Assembly (NCBI GenBank): GCA_031178805.1
Contig: JAPSIJ010000020.1
Location: 1 to 15,061 of the forward strand
DNA from: Cellulomonas sp.
GTDB lineage: Bacteria; Actinomycetota; Actinomycetes; Actinomycetales; Cellulomonadaceae
Direction: 5' to 3'
DNA length: 15,061 nt
Part shown: positions 6,642-14,184 of the stretch, piece after piece
Layout: each line of letters begins with the position of its first letter
Position numbering within the stretch: the stretch's first letter is position 1
Made by a program: the position numbers and the translations under genes
The notes under the pieces: generated by a model
Told to the model about the DNA's origin: nothing
Databases searched by the model: none
Seen by the model: only the letters and a program-made list of their open reading frames with translations

Positions 6642-6881
6642 TCACTCGCTCGCCGTGGGGGCGGTCCGGATGCCGAGCTCGCGCTCGCGCAGGATCGTGT
6701 AGATCCGCGCGATGTCGCGACGCACGGCCTTGAGGCGCCCGTGGCTCTCGAGCTGGCCGGTGGCCGACTGGAACCGCAGGTTGAACAGCTCCTCCTTGGC
6801 CTTCTTCAGCTCGGCCACGAGGCGCTCGTCGTCGAAGGCGTCCAGCTCGCTGGGAGCCAGGTCCTTGGTGCCGATAGCCAT
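6642..6881 (-). CDS. rpmC: 50S ribosomal protein L29
   Basis: L29 is a two-helix protein at the polypeptide exit, beside L23, where trigger factor and SRP dock. The 79-residue product has LVAELKKAKEELFNLRFQ (21-38) and the second helix LKAVRRDIARIYTILREREL (50-69). It is a little longer than the E. coli protein (63), with ~9 extra residues at each end, as is common in Actinobacteria. Its ATG at 6881 shares one base with the rplP stop. Confidence 0.98.
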   Translation of the reverse strand: MAIGTKDLAPSELDAFDDERLVAELKKAKEELFNLRFQSATGQLESHGRLKAVRRDIARIYTILRERELGIRTAPTASE

Positions 6882-7297
6882 CAGTTACCACCCTCGCGAA
6901 CCACGAAACGGGTCTTCATCGGGAGCTTGTGCTGCGCGCGGCGCATGGCCTCGCGAGCCAGCGGCTCCGGGACGCCGGCGAGCTCGAACATCACTCGGCC
7001 GGGCTTGACGTTGGCGATCCACCACTCGGGCGAGCCCTTGCCGGAACCCATGCGGGTCTCGGCGGGCTTCTTCGTGAGCGGACGGTCCGGGTAGATGTTG
7101 ATCCAGACCTTGCCGCCACGCTTGATGTGGCGGGTCATCGCGATACGCGCAGCCTCGATCTGCCGGTTGGTGACGTAGGCGGGCTCGAGAGCCTGGATGC
7201 CGTACTCACCGAAGGCGATCGACGTGCCACCGGTCGCGGCGCCGGAGCGCCCGGGGTGGTGCTGCTTGCGGTGCTTCAGCCGGCGCGGGATCAGCAC
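6881..7297 (-). CDS. rplP: 50S ribosomal protein L16
   Basis: L16 lies near the A-site tRNA elbow and organises the peptidyl-transferase region and central protuberance. The 138-residue protein starts MLIPRRLKHRKQHHPGRSG and contains GTSIAFGEYGIQAL. It also has the signature MGSGKGSPEWW at 83-93 and PLAREAMRRAQHKLPMKTRFV at the C-terminus. The start codon is GTG at 7297, three bases after the rpsC stop. The identity of the first residues to the family supports it. Its stop overlaps the rpmC start. Confidence 0.98.
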   Translation of the reverse strand: MLIPRRLKHRKQHHPGRSGAATGGTSIAFGEYGIQALEPAYVTNRQIEAARIAMTRHIKRGGKVWINIYPDRPLTKKPAETRMGSGKGSPEWWIANVKPGRVMFELAGVPEPLAREAMRRAQHKLPMKTRFVVREGGN

Positions 7298-7300
7298 GGC

Positions 7301-8143
7301 TCAGGCCTCCGTTCCGGTCTCGGGAGCGGTCGTCTCCGCCGGGGCGGCAGCCGGGGCGGCGGCCTCGGCCGCGGGGGCCTCGGTCCGCTCGTTCCGGCGG
7401 CCACCGCCGCGCGGGCCGCGGTCGCCACCACGCTCGCCACGGTCCGCACGCGGACCACGGTTCTGGCGCGGGGCCTGCGTGGCCTGCTCGCGGGCGAACT
7501 CGCGCTCGGTCATGTCGCCCTTGTAGACCCAGACCTTCACGCCGATGCGGCCGAAGGTCGTGCGGGCCTCGAAGAAGCCGTAGTCGATGTTCGCGCGGAG
7601 CGTGTGCAGCGGCACCCGGCCCTCGCGGTAGAACTCCGTGCGGCTCATCTCCGCGCCGCCGAGGCGGCCGGAGACCTGCACGCGGATGCCCTTGGCGCCG
7701 GCGCGCTGCGCGGACTGCATGCCCTTGCGCATCGCACGACGGAACGACACGCGGCTCGCGAGCTGCTCGGCGATGCCCTGGGCGACCAGCTGGGCCTCGA
7801 TCTCGGCGTTCTTCACCTCGAGGATGTTCAGCTGGACCTGCTTGCCCGTCAGCTTCTCGAGCTCGCCGCGGATGCGGTCGGCCTCGGCGCCACGGCGACC
7901 GATGACGATGCCCGGGCGCGCCGTGTGGATGTCGACGCGCACGCGGTCACGCGTCCGCTCGATCTCCACCTTGGCGATGCCCGCGCGCTCGAGACCGGTG
8001 CTCATGAGCTTGCGGATCTGGACGTCCTCGCGGACGTAGTCGCGGTACCGCTGACCCGGCTTGGTCGAGTCGGCGAACCACCGCGAGCGGTGGTCGGTCG
8101 TGATGCCCAGGCGGTACCCGAGCGGGTTGACCTTCTGTCCCAC
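7301..8143 (-). CDS. rpsC: 30S ribosomal protein S3 with low-complexity C-terminal tail
   Basis: S3 sits at the mRNA entry channel and takes part in helicase activity on mRNA. The 280-residue protein begins MGQKVNPLGYRLGI. The type II KH domain has its GXXG-type loop IGRRG at 81-85. The C-terminal S3 domain includes RAMRKGMQSAQRAGAKGI (136-153) and FGRIGVKVWVYKGD (197-210). From about residue 217 a tail follows, first Arg/Gly/Asn-rich and then Ala/Pro/Glu/Thr-rich. Such tails are known in actinobacterial S3. The start is GTG at 8143, two bases after the rplV stop, with AAGG upstream. Confidence 0.98.
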   Translation of the reverse strand: MGQKVNPLGYRLGITTDHRSRWFADSTKPGQRYRDYVREDVQIRKLMSTGLERAGIAKVEIERTRDRVRVDIHTARPGIVIGRRGAEADRIRGELEKLTGKQVQLNILEVKNAEIEAQLVAQGIAEQLASRVSFRRAMRKGMQSAQRAGAKGIRVQVSGRLGGAEMSRTEFYREGRVPLHTLRANIDYGFFEARTTFGRIGVKVWVYKGDMTEREFAREQATQAPRQNRGPRADRGERGGDRGPRGGGRRNERTEAPAAEAAAPAAAPAETTAPETGTEA

Positions 8144-8145
8144 TG

Positions 8146-8511
8146 TCAGGCCCTTCCCTTCGTCTCACGCTCGGCGACGACCACGGTGATGTGGCTCGTG
8201 CGCTTGAGGATCTGGCTCGCGCGGCCCTGCGCCCGGGGGCGGAACCGCTTGAGGGTCGGACCCTCGTCGACGTACGCCTCCGCGACGTACAGGTCGCTCT
8301 CGTCGAAGCGCACGCCGTCGCGCTTGGCGCCCTCGCGGGCGTTCGCGATCGCGGACTCGACGACCTTGAGGACCGTCTCACCAGCGGCCTGCGGCGCGAA
8401 CTTCAGCGTCGACACGGCCTCGCCGGCCTGCTTGCCACGGATGAGGTCCACGACGCGCCGGGCCTTCTGGGGCGTGACGCGGACGAACCGCGCCTTCGCC
8501 TTGGCTTCCAT
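8146..8511 (-). CDS. rplV: 50S ribosomal protein L22
   Basis: L22 contacts all 23S rRNA domains, and its beta-hairpin lines the exit tunnel, where changes can give macrolide resistance. The 121-residue product shows RVTPQKARRVVDLIRGK (11-27), KVVESAIANARE (49-60) and the hairpin tip EGPTLKRFRPRAQGRA (83-98). The tail ILKRTSHITVVV is also typical. It lacks the long C-terminal extension known in mycobacterial L22. AGGACA precedes the ATG. A 56-base gap with two small hairpins separates it from rpsS. Confidence 0.98.
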   Translation of the reverse strand: MEAKAKARFVRVTPQKARRVVDLIRGKQAGEAVSTLKFAPQAAGETVLKVVESAIANAREGAKRDGVRFDESDLYVAEAYVDEGPTLKRFRPRAQGRASQILKRTSHITVVVAERETKGRA

Positions 8512-8532
8512 TGCTGTCCTGCCTTCTTGTCT

Positions 8533-8572
8533 CTGCCGTCAGGGCAGTCGCCTGGCTGACCCGGGGGTCAGC
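8533..8572 (-). other. Two short hairpins in the rpsS-rplV gap
   Basis: GCTGACCC (8555-8562) and GGGTCAGC (8565-8572) form an 8-bp inverted repeat that includes the rpsS stop codon. CTGCC (8533-8537) and GGCAG (8543-8547) form a second, 5-bp stem close to the rplV ribosome-binding site. There is no T-run. They may affect rplV initiation or mRNA decay, but the function is unknown. Confidence 0.4.
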
Positions 8573-8849
8573 GGCGACGGCCCTTCCGGTCGTCCTTCTC
8601 GTGGCCGCGGAACGTGCGCGTCGGGGCGAACTCGCCGAGCTTGTGCCCGACCATCGACTCCGTCACGAACACCGGCGTGTGCTTGCGGCCGTCGTGCACC
8701 GCGAACGTGTGGCCGAGGAAGTCCGGCGTGATCATCGAGCGGCGGGACCACGTCTTGATGACGTTCTTGGACCCGGCCGCGTTCTGCGCGTCGACCTTCT
8801 TCTGCAGGTGGCCGTCGACGAAGGGCCCCTTCTTCAGGCTGCGAGGCAT
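8568..8849 (-). CDS. rpsS: 30S ribosomal protein S19
   Basis: S19 lies in the head of the small subunit with S13 and contacts the A-site finger and L5 bridge. The 93-residue product is canonical. It starts MPRSLKKGPFVDGHL, has WSRRSMITPDFLGHTFAVHDG, and then FVTESMVGHKLGEFAPTRTF followed by GH and a basic tail. AGGAG lies nine bases before the ATG at 8849. It is 15 bases downstream of rplB. Confidence 0.98.
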   Translation of the reverse strand: MPRSLKKGPFVDGHLQKKVDAQNAAGSKNVIKTWSRRSMITPDFLGHTFAVHDGRKHTPVFVTESMVGHKLGEFAPTRTFRGHEKDDRKGRRR

Positions 8850-8864
8850 ATCGCTAGGCTCCTA

Positions 8865-9701
<837 letters not shown>

Positions 9702-9734
9702 GGGGATCTGTCCTCAATCTGCTCTCAGGCCCGG

Positions 9735-10037
9735 TCAGCCGACCGGTCCGCCGAAGATGTCGATCGTGCCCTCGCGGAGGGTGACGACCGCGCGCTTCGT
9801 GTCCTTGCGCTTGCCCATGCCGAACTTCGTCCGCCGGGACTTGCCCTTGCGGTTGATCGTGTTCACGGACTCGACCTTGACCGAGAAGACCTGCTCGACC
9901 GCGATCTTGATCTCGGTCTTGTTGGCACGGGGGTCCACGACGAAGGTGTACTTGCCCTCGTCGAGCAGCCCGTAGCTCTTCTCCGACACGACCGGCGCGA
10001 TCAGGATGTCGCGGGGGTCCTTGGCGACGGCGGTCAC
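9735..10037 (-). CDS. rplW: 50S ribosomal protein L23
   Basis: L23 sits at the tunnel exit and is the docking site for trigger factor and SRP. The 100-residue protein has DILIAPVVSEKSYGLLDEGKY (in the first 30 residues), then VDPRANKTEIKIAVEQVF and VKVESVNTINRKGK, ending with a basic loop. These are the family landmarks. The start is GTG at 10037, overlapping the rplD stop by four bases (GTGA). GAGGAGG lies about seven bases upstream inside rplD, which supports the start and suggests coupling to L4. Confidence 0.98.
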   Translation of the reverse strand: MTAVAKDPRDILIAPVVSEKSYGLLDEGKYTFVVDPRANKTEIKIAVEQVFSVKVESVNTINRKGKSRRTKFGMGKRKDTKRAVVTLREGTIDIFGGPVG

Positions 10038-10735
10038 TTGGCGTCCTCCTCGGCCTCGGACGACGTCGCGACGGCGGTCGCAGCGCGGCCCTTGGCGGGG
10101 CCGGCGAGGAACGTGTCGAGCGCGCCCTGGGTGAACACGACGTCGTCGGAGACGAGCACGTCGTAGGTGTTGAGCTGGTCGGCGACGAGCAGGTGGACCC
10201 GCTCGACGTTGCGCAGCGACTTCCAGGCCAGCTCGTCCGCCCGCTCGACGACGACCAGCACGTGCTTGCGGCCGGAGAGCTGCTCCAGCACGGACACGGC
10301 GGCCTTGGTCGAGGGGACCGAGTCGACACCGAAGCCGGTGACGACGTGGACGCGACCGGCGCGGGCGCGGTCCGAGAGAGCACCGCGGAGCGCCGCGGCC
10401 TTCATCTTCTTCGGGGTCCGCTGCGAGTAGTCGCGGGGGGTCGGGCCGTGGACGGTGCCACCGCCGGCGAACTGCGGCGCACGGGTCGAGCCCTGGCGGG
10501 CGCGGCCGGTGCCCTTCTGCTTGTACGGCTTCTTGCCGCCACCACGGACCTCGCCACGCGTCTTCGTGTCGTGGGTGCCCTGGCGAGCCGCCGCGAGCTG
10601 CGCGACGACGACCTGGTGGATCAGCGGGATGTTCGTCTGGGCGTCGAACACCTCACCGGGCAGCTCGGCCGTGCCGGCCTTCTTGCCCGTGGTGTCGACG
10701 ACGTCGACGGTCAGGGTCTCGGACATGAGGCTCAT
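10034..10735 (-). CDS. rplD: 50S ribosomal protein L4
   Basis: L4 is an early assembly protein whose long loop lines the exit tunnel. In E. coli it also represses the S10 operon by attenuation and translational control. The 233-residue product has the N-terminal globular part and a tunnel loop at about 52-98, with KKPYKQKGTGRARQGSTRAP followed by GGGTVHGP. YSQRTPKKMKAAALRGALSDR comes next. The last ~20 residues are an Ala/Glu-rich tail. The start at 10735 overlaps the rplC stop (ATGA) and has AAGGGGG just upstream. A second ATG three codons later (10726) is an alternative. Whether L4 regulates this operon is not shown here. Confidence 0.98.
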   Translation of the reverse strand: MSLMSETLTVDVVDTTGKKAGTAELPGEVFDAQTNIPLIHQVVVAQLAAARQGTHDTKTRGEVRGGGKKPYKQKGTGRARQGSTRAPQFAGGGTVHGPTPRDYSQRTPKKMKAAALRGALSDRARAGRVHVVTGFGVDSVPSTKAAVSVLEQLSGRKHVLVVVERADELAWKSLRNVERVHLLVADQLNTYDVLVSDDVVFTQGALDTFLAGPAKGRAATAVATSSEAEEDAK

Positions 10736-11391
10736 GCCCCCTTCACGGCGGTACGCACGACGACGACGCCACGCTTCGGGCCGGGAACCGCGCCCTTGAG
10801 CAGCAGCAGACCCTTCTCGGCGTCGACCGCGTGGACGGTCAGGTTCTGGGTGGTCTGACGGACGTGGCCCATCCGACCGGCCATGCGCAGGCCCTTGAAG
10901 ACGCGCGACGGGGTCGACGCGCCACCGATGGAGCCCGGCTTGCGGTGGTTGCGGTGCGAACCGTGCGAGGCCGACACACCGGCGAAACCGTGGCGCTTCA
11001 TGACACCGGCGGTGCCCTTGCCCTTGGTGGTGCCGATGACGTCGACCAGCGAGCCGGCCGCGAACGCCTCTGCGGTGATCTCCTGGCCGAGCGTGAACTC
11101 GGCGGCGTCGGAGGTCCGGATCTCGGCCACGTGCCGACGGGGGGTGACCCCCGCCTTCTCGAAGTGGCCCTTGAGCGGCTTGGTCACCTTGCGCGGGTCG
11201 ATCTGGCCGGCGGCCAGCTGGATCGCGGAGTAACCGTCAGCCTCAGCGGAGCGCACCTGGGTCACGACGTTGGTGCCGACCTGAACCACGGTGACGGGGA
11301 CGAGACGCCCATCGGCGTCCCAGACCTGCGTCATGCCGAGCTTCGTGCCGAGCACCGCCGTGACGGGGCGCGCGTTCTGCTGGGTAACCAT
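10732..11391 (-). CDS. rplC: 50S ribosomal protein L3
   Basis: L3 initiates 50S assembly and reaches the peptidyl-transferase centre with its extended loop. The 219-residue protein shows VLGTKLGMTQVWD (13-25), TKGKGTAGVMKRHGF (122-136), SHGSHRNHRKPGSIG (142-156) and VFKGLRMAGRMG (164-175). After GSIG the residues are GASTPS, so the glutamine that PrmB methylates in E. coli L3 appears to be absent. GGAAGGA precedes the ATG at 11391, and rpsJ ends 22 bases upstream. Confidence 0.98.
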   Translation of the reverse strand: MVTQQNARPVTAVLGTKLGMTQVWDADGRLVPVTVVQVGTNVVTQVRSAEADGYSAIQLAAGQIDPRKVTKPLKGHFEKAGVTPRRHVAEIRTSDAAEFTLGQEITAEAFAAGSLVDVIGTTKGKGTAGVMKRHGFAGVSASHGSHRNHRKPGSIGGASTPSRVFKGLRMAGRMGHVRQTTQNLTVHAVDAEKGLLLLKGAVPGPKRGVVVVRTAVKGA

Positions 11392-11413
11392 GAAGATCAG
11401 TTCCTTCCCAGCG

Positions 11414-11722
11414 TCAGAGCTTGATCTCGATGTTCACGTCCGCGGGCAGGTCGAGACGCATGAGCGAGTCGACCGCCTTCGGCGTGGGATCGATGATGTC
11501 GATGAGCCGCTTGTGCGTACGCATCTCGAAGTGCTCGCGGCTGTCCTTGTACTTGTGGGGCGACCGGATGACGACGAAGACGTTCTTCTCCGTCGGGAGC
11601 GGCACCGGACCCACGACCGTCGCACCAGCGCGGCTCACCGTGTCGACGATCTTGCGCGCCGAGCTGTCGATGACCTCGTGGTCGTAGGACTTGAGCCGGA
11701 TGCGGATCTTCTGTCCCGCCAT
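11414..11722 (-). CDS. rpsJ: 30S ribosomal protein S10 (NusE), first gene of the operon
   Basis: S10 is a head protein of the small subunit and, as NusE, binds NusB and NusG in antitermination and transcription-translation coupling. The 102-residue product is canonical: MAGQKIRIRLKSYDHEVID, then GPVPLPTEKNVFVVIRSPHKYKDSREHFEMRTHKR (in residues 38-72), and a C-terminal half ending NIEIKL. The start is ATG at 11722. Upstream there is only a purine tract (GAGAGAGAAG, about 13 bases away) in place of a clear AGGAGG. The frame is open for 79 codons further upstream, but that sequence is low-complexity and lies in the leader. Confidence 0.98.
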   Translation of the reverse strand: MAGQKIRIRLKSYDHEVIDSSARKIVDTVSRAGATVVGPVPLPTEKNVFVVIRSPHKYKDSREHFEMRTHKRLIDIIDPTPKAVDSLMRLDLPADVNIEIKL

Positions 11723-11755
11723 GGCGTCGTCTGCTTCTCTCTCTCGAACTGCCTT

Positions 11756-11906
11756 GAGTCCGACCCCCGCACTCGGGCGTGTCGCTTCTTGCGACGTACC
11801 TTCGCGCCGGTCTCCGTCGGGCACGCGGGGCGCGCGCCGGCGGGGACGAGGTCGTTGTGGTGATGGAGTCCGACGCCGGGTGACCCCGCCGCTTGCTGCT
11901 GGACTC
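11756..11906 (-). promoter_or_regulatory. rpsJ mRNA leader with mutually exclusive stem-loops
   Basis: On the minus strand GTCGC-AAGAA-GCGAC (11795-11781) is a perfect 5-bp hairpin. The GCGAC arm overlaps CGAC (11784-11781), which can instead pair with GTCG (11764-11761) around an inner CCCG/CGGG stem (11777-11774 with 11769-11766). Both cannot form together. A 9-mer GTCGGACTC occurs twice (11764-11756 and 11874-11866), and either copy can pair with GAGTCC at 11906-11901. This is compatible with a leader that switches fold, but no ligand or terminator is evident. Confidence 0.4.
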
Positions 11907-11982
11907 GCACGCGTCCCTGCCCTGACCGTGGAGGGCCCGGCACGCACGCGCGCAGGCACCCCCGTCGTCGGGCAACTTGTCT

Positions 11983-12012
11983 AGTGTGCCAGGCGGGGCG
12001 CCAAAGGTCCAA
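11983..12012 (-). promoter_or_regulatory. Putative promoter of the S10 operon
   Basis: The minus strand reads TTGGAC (12012-12007), an 18-base spacer, then CACACT (11988-11983). These fit a TTGAC-like -35 and a weak -10 at correct distance. Transcription would begin near 11976 and give a leader of roughly 250 nt. The -35 is embedded in a perfect inverted repeat, AGGTCC-N4-GGACCT (12005-12020). This is a reading from consensus only. Confidence 0.45.
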
Positions 12013-12131
12013 CCGGACCTGCGTCACACCCGCATGATCACGGGCCGGCGGCGCCGTCGGGACCCGCACGCGGACCGGCGCACGCACCGGCCGCCCTCTC
12101 CCCCAACCCCGCGACGCGCCCCCGTGTTCCC

Positions 12132-12160
12132 TTGACCTGCACGCGGGGCGCGGCCATCGT
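12132..12160 (+). promoter_or_regulatory. Putative promoter of the DUF485-symporter pair
   Basis: TTGACC at 12132-12137 is a good -35. After 17 bases CATCGT (12155-12160) is a weak -10. Transcription would start about 45 bases before the ATG at 12212, leaving room for the hairpin at 12170-12191 in the 5' leader. The -10 is poor, so confidence is limited. Confidence 0.4.
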
Positions 12161-12169
12161 CGTGGCACG

Positions 12170-12191
12170 GGACCCGCGACGGCGCGGGTCC
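12170..12191 (+). promoter_or_regulatory. Hairpin just upstream of the DUF485 ribosome-binding site
   Basis: GGACCCGCG (12170-12178) and CGCGGGTCC (12183-12191) form a perfect 9-bp stem with an ACGG loop. It ends five bases before GGAAGG (12197-12202). It could be an operator for a regulator, a 5' mRNA structure, or a terminator for upstream transcription (no T-run). The sequence alone does not decide. Confidence 0.45.
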
Positions 12192-12211
12192 ACGACGGAA
12201 GGCCGACGCCG

Positions 12212-12592
12212 ATGTCGCGCACCCCCGATCTCCCGTCCGCCCCGGCGCCCGCCCCGGACCCCGGGACCGCCCGCCGCGAGCCCGCCGCCGAGGACTGGCA
12301 GCGCGTCCGGGAGTCCGCCGAGTTCACCGGCCTGCGGCGCCGGTTCCGCCGGTTCGCGTTCCCGATGACCGCGGCGTTCCTGCTCTGGTACCTGCTCTAC
12401 GTGCTGCTGTCCACGTACGCCGAGGACCTGATGGCCACGCCGGTCCTCGGCCGGCTCAACGTCGGCATCGTGCTCGGGCTCGGCCAGTTCGTCACCACGT
12501 TCCTGCTGACCTGGCTGTACGTGCGGCACGCCGACCGCAACCTCGACCCCGCCGCGGCCGCGCTGCGGGCCGAGCTGGAGGGCCGGGCCTGA
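12212..12592 (+). CDS. DUF485 family small membrane protein
   Basis: This 126-residue protein belongs to DUF485, small proteins with two membrane segments usually encoded directly before acetate/monocarboxylate symporters (yjcH before actP in E. coli; a similar gene precedes mctC in Corynebacterium). The first 30 residues are Pro/Ala-rich and probably disordered. SAEFTGLRRRFRRFAFPMT (35-53) leads into membrane segment 1 (about 50-70). LNVGIVLGLGQFVTTFLLTW (82-101) is segment 2, followed by YVRHADRNLDP. The ATG at 12212 has GGAAGG nine bases upstream. Its stop shares one base with the symporter start (TGATGG), so the two are probably coupled. A helper or stabilising role for the transporter is inferred from context; the biochemical function is not known. 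Confidence 0.93.
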   Translation: MSRTPDLPSAPAPAPDPGTARREPAAEDWQRVRESAEFTGLRRRFRRFAFPMTAAFLLWYLLYVLLSTYAEDLMATPVLGRLNVGIVLGLGQFVTTFLLTWLYVRHADRNLDPAAAALRAELEGRA

Positions 12593-14163
12593 TGGACGTC
12601 GGCAACCCGCTGGTCAACATCCTCATCTTCGGCGCCTTCGTCGTCGTCACGCTCGTCGTCGTGGTCCGGGTGTCCCGGGGGCCGCGCCAGGCCGGCGACT
12701 TCTACCACGGCGGCCGCGCGTTCACGGGCCGGCAGAACGGCATCGCGATCGCGGGCGACTACCTGTCCGCCGCATCCTTCCTCGGCATCGCCGGCGCCGT
12801 CGCGGTCTACGGGTACGACGGGCTGCTGTACTCGATCGGCTTCCTGGTGGCCTGGCTCGTCGCCCTGCTGCTCGTCGCCGAGCCGCTGCGGAACACCGGC
12901 AAGTACACGATGGCCGACGTGCTGAGCTTCCGGATGCGGCAGCGCCCCGTCCGCACCGCCGCCGCCGTGTCCACCCTCGCCGTCTCGTTCTTCTACCTGC
13001 TCGCGCAGATGGCGGGCGCCGGCGGGCTCGTCGCCCTGCTGCTCGGCGTGCAGGACCAGCTCGGGCAGTCGCTGGTGATCGCCGTCGTCGGCGCGCTGAT
13101 GATCGTCTACGTCCTGGTCGGCGGGATGAAGGGCACCACCTGGGTGCAGATCATCAAGGCGGTGCTGCTGATCGTCGGCGCCGGCCTGATGACCGTGTGG
13201 GTGCTCGTGCTGAACAACGGCAACCTGTCGAGCCTGCTGGACCGCGCCGCCCGGGACCACCCCGAGGGCGACCGCATCCTCGGGCCGATGCTGCAGTACG
13301 GGGCCTCGGACGCGTCGAAGCTCGGGTTCATCTCGCTGGCGATCGCCCTGGTGCTCGGCGCCGCCGGGCTGCCGCACGTGCTGATGCGGTTCTACACGGT
13401 GCCCAGCGCGCGTGAGGCCCGGCGGTCCGTGACCTGGGCGATCGGGCTGATCGGCGCGTTCTACCTGTTCACGCTGATCCTCGGGTTCGGCGCCGCGTAC
13501 CTCGTCGGCGTCGACGAGATCCTCGCCGCGCCCGGCGGGGCCAACTCCGCCGCGCCGGCCCTGGCGTACGAGCTCGGCGGCACGCTGCTGCTCGGCGTGA
13601 TCGCCGCCGTGGCGTTCGCGACGATCCTCGCCGTGGTCGCCGGCCTCACCATCACCGCCGCGGCGTCGTTCGCGCACGACGTCTACAACGGGGTGATCAA
13701 GCGCGGCACGGCCTCCCCCGAGCGGGAGGTCCGCGTCGCGCGGATCACGGCCGTGGTCGTCGGCCTGGTGTCGATCGTCGGCGGCGTGCTGGCGAACGGG
13801 CAGAACGTCGCGTTCCTGGTGTCGCTGGCGTTCGCCATCGCCGCCAGCGCCAACCTGCCGTCCATCCTGTTCTCGCTGTACTGGCGGCGGTTCAGCACCC
13901 GCGGCTGCGTGTGGAGCATCTACGGCGGCCTGCTGTCGGCACTGGTGCTGATCGCGTTCTCCCCCGTGGTCACCGGCTCGGAGACGGCGATGTTCCCGGG
14001 GCTCGACGTCGCGTGGTTCCCGCTGGCGAACCCGGCGCTGGTGTCGGTGCCGGTCGGGTTCCTCCTCGGCTGGCTCGGCACGGTGACCTCCGACGACGCC
14101 GACCAGGCCAGGGCGACCGAGATGGAGGTCCGCAGCCTCACGGGCGCCGGCGCGGAGCGCTGA
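12592..14163 (+). CDS. Sodium:solute symporter, ActP/MctC-like acetate or monocarboxylate permease
   Basis: This is a member of the sodium:solute symporter family (LeuT-like fold), of the cation/acetate symporter branch. The 523 residues contain about 13 hydrophobic segments. Family landmarks are DFYHGGRAFTGRQNGIAIAG (36-55), GDYLSAASFLG (55-65), GGMKGTTWVQIIKAVLLI (177-194), GLPHVLMRFYTV (259-270) and the segment VAFATILAVVAGLTITAAAS (340-359) followed by SFAHDVY. The partner DUF485 gene directly upstream supports import of acetate, propionate or pyruvate-like acids. The substrate cannot be fixed from sequence, so no gene symbol is given. Relative to E. coli ActP it has an acidic/polar C-terminal tail after residue 500. 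A 44-bp palindrome follows 22 bases after the stop. Confidence 0.93.
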   Translation: MDVGNPLVNILIFGAFVVVTLVVVVRVSRGPRQAGDFYHGGRAFTGRQNGIAIAGDYLSAASFLGIAGAVAVYGYDGLLYSIGFLVAWLVALLLVAEPLRNTGKYTMADVLSFRMRQRPVRTAAAVSTLAVSFFYLLAQMAGAGGLVALLLGVQDQLGQSLVIAVVGALMIVYVLVGGMKGTTWVQIIKAVLLIVGAGLMTVWVLVLNNGNLSSLLDRAARDHPEGDRILGPMLQYGASDASKLGFISLAIALVLGAAGLPHVLMRFYTVPSAREARRSVTWAIGLIGAFYLFTLILGFGAAYLVGVDEILAAPGGANSAAPALAYELGGTLLLGVIAAVAFATILAVVAGLTITAAASFAHDVYNGVIKRGTASPEREVRVARITAVVVGLVSIVGGVLANGQNVAFLVSLAFAIAASANLPSILFSLYWRRFSTRGCVWSIYGGLLSALVLIAFSPVVTGSETAMFPGLDVAWFPLANPALVSVPVGFLLGWLGTVTSDDADQARATEMEVRSLTGAGAER

Positions 14164-14184
14164 CCCGCCCGCGAGGGCGCAAGA

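Larger units (their letters stand above)
11723..12211. other. Divergent intergenic region between rpsJ and the DUF485 gene
   Basis: This 489-base stretch has no credible gene. From left to right it holds the purine tract before rpsJ, a leader with several competing inverted repeats (11756-11906), a putative S10 promoter (11983-12012), and a GC-rich stretch in which I see only short repeats (12040-12130). It then holds a putative promoter (12132-12160), a hairpin (12170-12191) and a Shine-Dalgarno (GGAAGG, 12197-12202) for the DUF485 gene. Open frames crossing it are low-complexity and are taken as GC-bias shadows. Confidence 0.8.

Noticed and set aside
6929..8731. 600-codon plus-strand frame opposite rplP-rpsC-rplV-rpsS
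   Set aside because: A shadow of well-identified ribosomal genes with no recognisable domain and a biased composition.
11723..11959. In-frame 79-codon N-terminal extension of S10
   Set aside because: S10 is about 102 residues and starts at MAGQKIRIRLKSY. The extension is Arg/Pro-rich intergenic sequence with no family similarity.
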